From Tissierellales bacterium (GTDB lineage: Bacteria > Bacillota > Clostridia > Tissierellales > VENL01), in NCBI GenBank assembly GCA_028280805.1, contig JANQLB010000127.1, forward strand, positions 27,017-91,016: a stretch of 64,000 nucleotides of DNA, read 5' to 3'. How positions within the stretch are numbered: position 1 is the first letter of the stretch; each line of letters opens with the position of its first letter. The position numbers and the translations under genes are program-made. This document shows, one piece after another, positions 62,120-64,000 of this stretch. The notes beneath the pieces are model-generated. The model worked only from the letters and a program-made list of their open reading frames with translations, did no database searches and was not told where the DNA came from.

Positions 62120-63715
62120 TTACTCTAATTCACTAAAGTATTTTTTTACTATCTCTCTCATGTTTGGCGGTATTTCTCGATTATCAAGATTGTTATAGGC
62201 ATTTTCCTTATATATCTGTAATACCTCTTTATAAGGCAAGAATTGTCCGGGCATATCACCAAACCTTTTTACCTGTATTACATCACTTTCTCCATGACCA
62301 TCTGCACTGTCATGAATATTTGTATTATGGCCTTCTTTATTAATATTTTGCGGAGTAAATATTTTTTGATAATCTGTAGCTTCTCCTTGTGATGGACTTT
62401 TAGAACCTCCTTGATTATTTCCATTAGAATTATCTTTTAAGTTATCGTTAGAACTACCATCTCCAGTTCCTTGACCTTGACCTTGTCCTTGATTACCATT
62501 ACCTTGTCCATCTCCTTGTTGATTTCCCTGCCCTTGACTACCATTACTGCCTGAATTATTATCACTGCTATCCTCTAAACTATTACCATCCTGATTTAAC
62601 ATGCTCTCTGTAAGTGAATCTATACTATTTAGCTCCCCTTCTATCTCTGAAATTACTTCTGGTAATTGAGGATTATCTATCAGTTCACTTATTACCTCAT
62701 TTAATTCACTTAACGTTGCATTAATAGATAGATTATTATTAGTACTCCCTTGTGATAGAGACTTTGCCAGTTCTTCAAGTTTTTTTGCTAATTCCGGATT
62801 TTGTTTTAGATTTTCTAATATTTTCTCTAATTCTTGACTTAATCCCTTTAATCTTTCTTTATCCATTGTTTTAATTAGGTTATTCATTTTTTCTATTGCA
62901 CTATCTATTTTTTTTGATTCCCTGTTTAATAATGCTTCTCCAAGTTCTTTACTAAATTCATTTTGAGCAAGTTTATCACCTGCTTCTTGAATTTTTCTAT
63001 CTTTCATATCGTTTTTGATGTTTTCAAACTTTTTTTGAAGCTTAGTCATTTCTTTGGATAATTCATCTAGCTCCTGTGGTTTCTTAAATTTACTCTTTAA
63101 ATCTTTTAACTGTTTTTCTATCTTAAGCTTATCTTCTTCTGTTAAAAGCTTATCTTCATTTATTTTCTCTTCAAGCTTTTCTATTTTTTCTACTGCTGTT
63201 TCTGCCTTTTTTTGATTTTCTTCAATTTCTCTAACTTTAAGATAGGAGTTAGAAGGAATAAATCCAACTAAAACAGTAGATACAGCTAAAACCAGTAATA
63301 CAGTAATAAATTTTTTATTAGATTTTATTTTTATTTTTTCTTTGTAATTATGATTTTTTAAAAAGTTTACGGTATCTTCTTTTTGTATCTCAGCTATGTT
63401 ACTGGAATTACCTGAAAGCTCTAATGAAGTTATGACTCTTTCCTTAAGACCAAGTTTATCTACAGCCTCTGCACTATCTTGTAATGAAGGTCTTTTGTAT
63501 ATTGACCAAATTACACCTAAGATAAGTAGTATGACTGTAATTATAAAAAATTTTTCCCAAATAAATGTCATAGGAATAAATCTGGATATAGTCATAAGTA
63601 AAAACGAAATGATTGAAGATATAAGTAATGATAATATAATATAGTTAATAAGTTTTCCAAAATAAATTTTTCGCTTTATCGGCTTTAATAATGCTAAGAT
63701 TTTTTTATCAAGCAT
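62120..63715 (-). CDS. Membrane coiled-coil protein with Gln/Gly-rich segment, first gene of the MoxR operon
   Basis: A 531-residue protein with three N-terminal membrane helices (about 22-42, 52-70, 132-150), a long coiled coil at about 155-340 (EEKINEDKLLTEEDKLKIEK and following heptads), and a disordered Gln/Gly/Asn-rich segment at about 395-440 (GNQQGDGQGNGNQGQGQGQG). It ends with a short folded tail (NIHDSADGHGESDVIQVKRF). It resembles the DUF4175-like or BatB-neighbour proteins of MoxR operons in layout, but I do not recognise it exactly. It begins the five-gene operon. The GAGGT site lies close to the ATG. Confidence 0.6.
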   Translation of the reverse strand: MLDKKILALLKPIKRKIYFGKLINYIILSLLISSIISFLLMTISRFIPMTFIWEKFFIITVILLILGVIWSIYKRPSLQDSAEAVDKLGLKERVITSLELSGNSSNIAEIQKEDTVNFLKNHNYKEKIKIKSNKKFITVLLVLAVSTVLVGFIPSNSYLKVREIEENQKKAETAVEKIEKLEEKINEDKLLTEEDKLKIEKQLKDLKSKFKKPQELDELSKEMTKLQKKFENIKNDMKDRKIQEAGDKLAQNEFSKELGEALLNRESKKIDSAIEKMNNLIKTMDKERLKGLSQELEKILENLKQNPELAKKLEELAKSLSQGSTNNNLSINATLSELNEVISELIDNPQLPEVISEIEGELNSIDSLTESMLNQDGNSLEDSSDNNSGSNGSQGQGNQQGDGQGNGNQGQGQGQGTGDGSSNDNLKDNSNGNNQGGSKSPSQGEATDYQKIFTPQNINKEGHNTNIHDSADGHGESDVIQVKRFGDMPGQFLPYKEVLQIYKENAYNNLDNREIPPNMREIVKKYFSELE

Positions 63716-63898
63716 CTACCTCAACTCTTTCTAAGAAATTTTGTCTATTAATATTTGACGGTTTTTAGTATAAGTTTGTTCCTTTAGTATGTTTTTGAAA
63801 ATAATATAAGATAATTATATTTTATCACATTAGCCATGTTTTTAGGTTATTTTTCATTGTTACATTATACTATATTTAATACCTCATTAACTTTTCTG

Positions 63899-64000
63899 GT
63901 GAACTACCCACCACTTTAGAAGTGGGGGCTTCTTGGTCAATGTGGCTAACGCCACAAGTTTACCCAAGCTCTAAGGACAGTACCTGCCCCGATTACCTAT
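63899..64000 (-). mobile_element. Right end of an IS200/IS605-family element (omega RNA/TnpB end)
   Basis: The minus strand reads GCCCCCACTTCTAAAGTGGT GGGTAGTTCAC at the boundary (63930-63899), the conserved right-end hairpin and cleavage motif of TnpB-carrying IS200/IS605 (IS1341-type) elements. An upstream hairpin TGTGGCGTTAGCCACA follows. The tnpB gene should lie beyond position 64000 on the minus strand. The same DNA also encodes the 3' part of the omega RNA, whose guide is the flanking genomic sequence just inside this window (about 63898-63879). Confidence 0.72.

Noticed and set aside
63396..63644. Plus-strand ORF upstream of the IS end
   Set aside because: Opposite strand of the membrane coiled-coil gene.
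1..64000. tRNA and rRNA genes
   Set aside because: None recognised on either strand by reading; a tRNAscan run would be definitive.

Overview
The window is AT-rich (roughly 70 percent A+T) chromosomal DNA of an anaerobic, endospore-forming low-GC Firmicute, most likely a member of the Clostridia or Tissierellia. The evidence is SpoVB, spore photoproduct lyase, CotF-like coat proteins, a Cse60-like protein, small coat-type proteins, strong purine-rich Shine-Dalgarno sites, frequent TTG and GTG starts, and anaerobe-type enzymes (PEP synthase, a flavodoxin/ferredoxin protein, nitroreductase). There is no rRNA, no tRNA, no CRISPR array and no prophage block. Most of the window is housekeeping and sporulation genes, carried mainly on the minus strand in short operons with intrinsic hairpin terminators.

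Layout. 1-6.5 kb: the end of an ABC exporter, a PHP-family phosphatase, a MotA/MotB-like pair without flagellar genes, envelope proteins, then a decayed zone with a frameshifted PadR-like regulator, an inverted repeat and a frameshifted unknown ORF. 6.5-17 kb: spoVB, an EAL-CBS c-di-GMP phosphodiesterase, 6S RNA, a second highly structured RNA candidate, ftsH, a repeat-built coat-like protein, a STAS-like protein, and a GNAT-like gene behind a class I c-di-GMP riboswitch with its own terminator, followed by an S9 peptidase. 17-31 kb: an orphan histidine kinase, small and envelope proteins, an EFR1-type flavodoxin/ferredoxin protein, two ABC-2 permeases with no ATPase, a second STAS-like protein, two LysM proteins (one an M14 peptidase), DegV, a J-domain protein and two CotF-type proteins; a 235-bp foldback element follows.

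31-44 kb: ppsA, a Nim-type flavoprotein, ddl-murF, splB, DUF378, a nitrilase-type amidase, the tldD-pmbA pair and a CYTH-domain protein. 44-48 kb is the most unusual part: a divergent cluster in which two paralogous FAD oxidoreductases each sit beside a small polytopic membrane protein, with two small helical proteins and a 29-residue membrane peptide on one arm. 48-55.6 kb: a metallophosphoesterase with a Cse60-like gene, an SbcD/SbcC-like (YhaO/YhaN-like) pair, a YeiH-type transporter, a nitroreductase and an ECF S component. 55.6-63.7 kb is one minus-strand operon: a coiled-coil membrane protein, MoxR ATPase, DUF58 and two VWA membrane proteins. The last 100 bases are the right end of an IS200/IS605-family element whose body lies beyond the window.

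Links between genes: c-di-GMP appears twice (the EAL enzyme that would degrade it, and a riboswitch predicted to turn its gene off when the ligand is bound). Many genes are spore-related. MoxR-DUF58-VWA forms one putative chaperone/metal-insertion machine, and Ddl-MurF supplies and attaches D-Ala-D-Ala in peptidoglycan synthesis.
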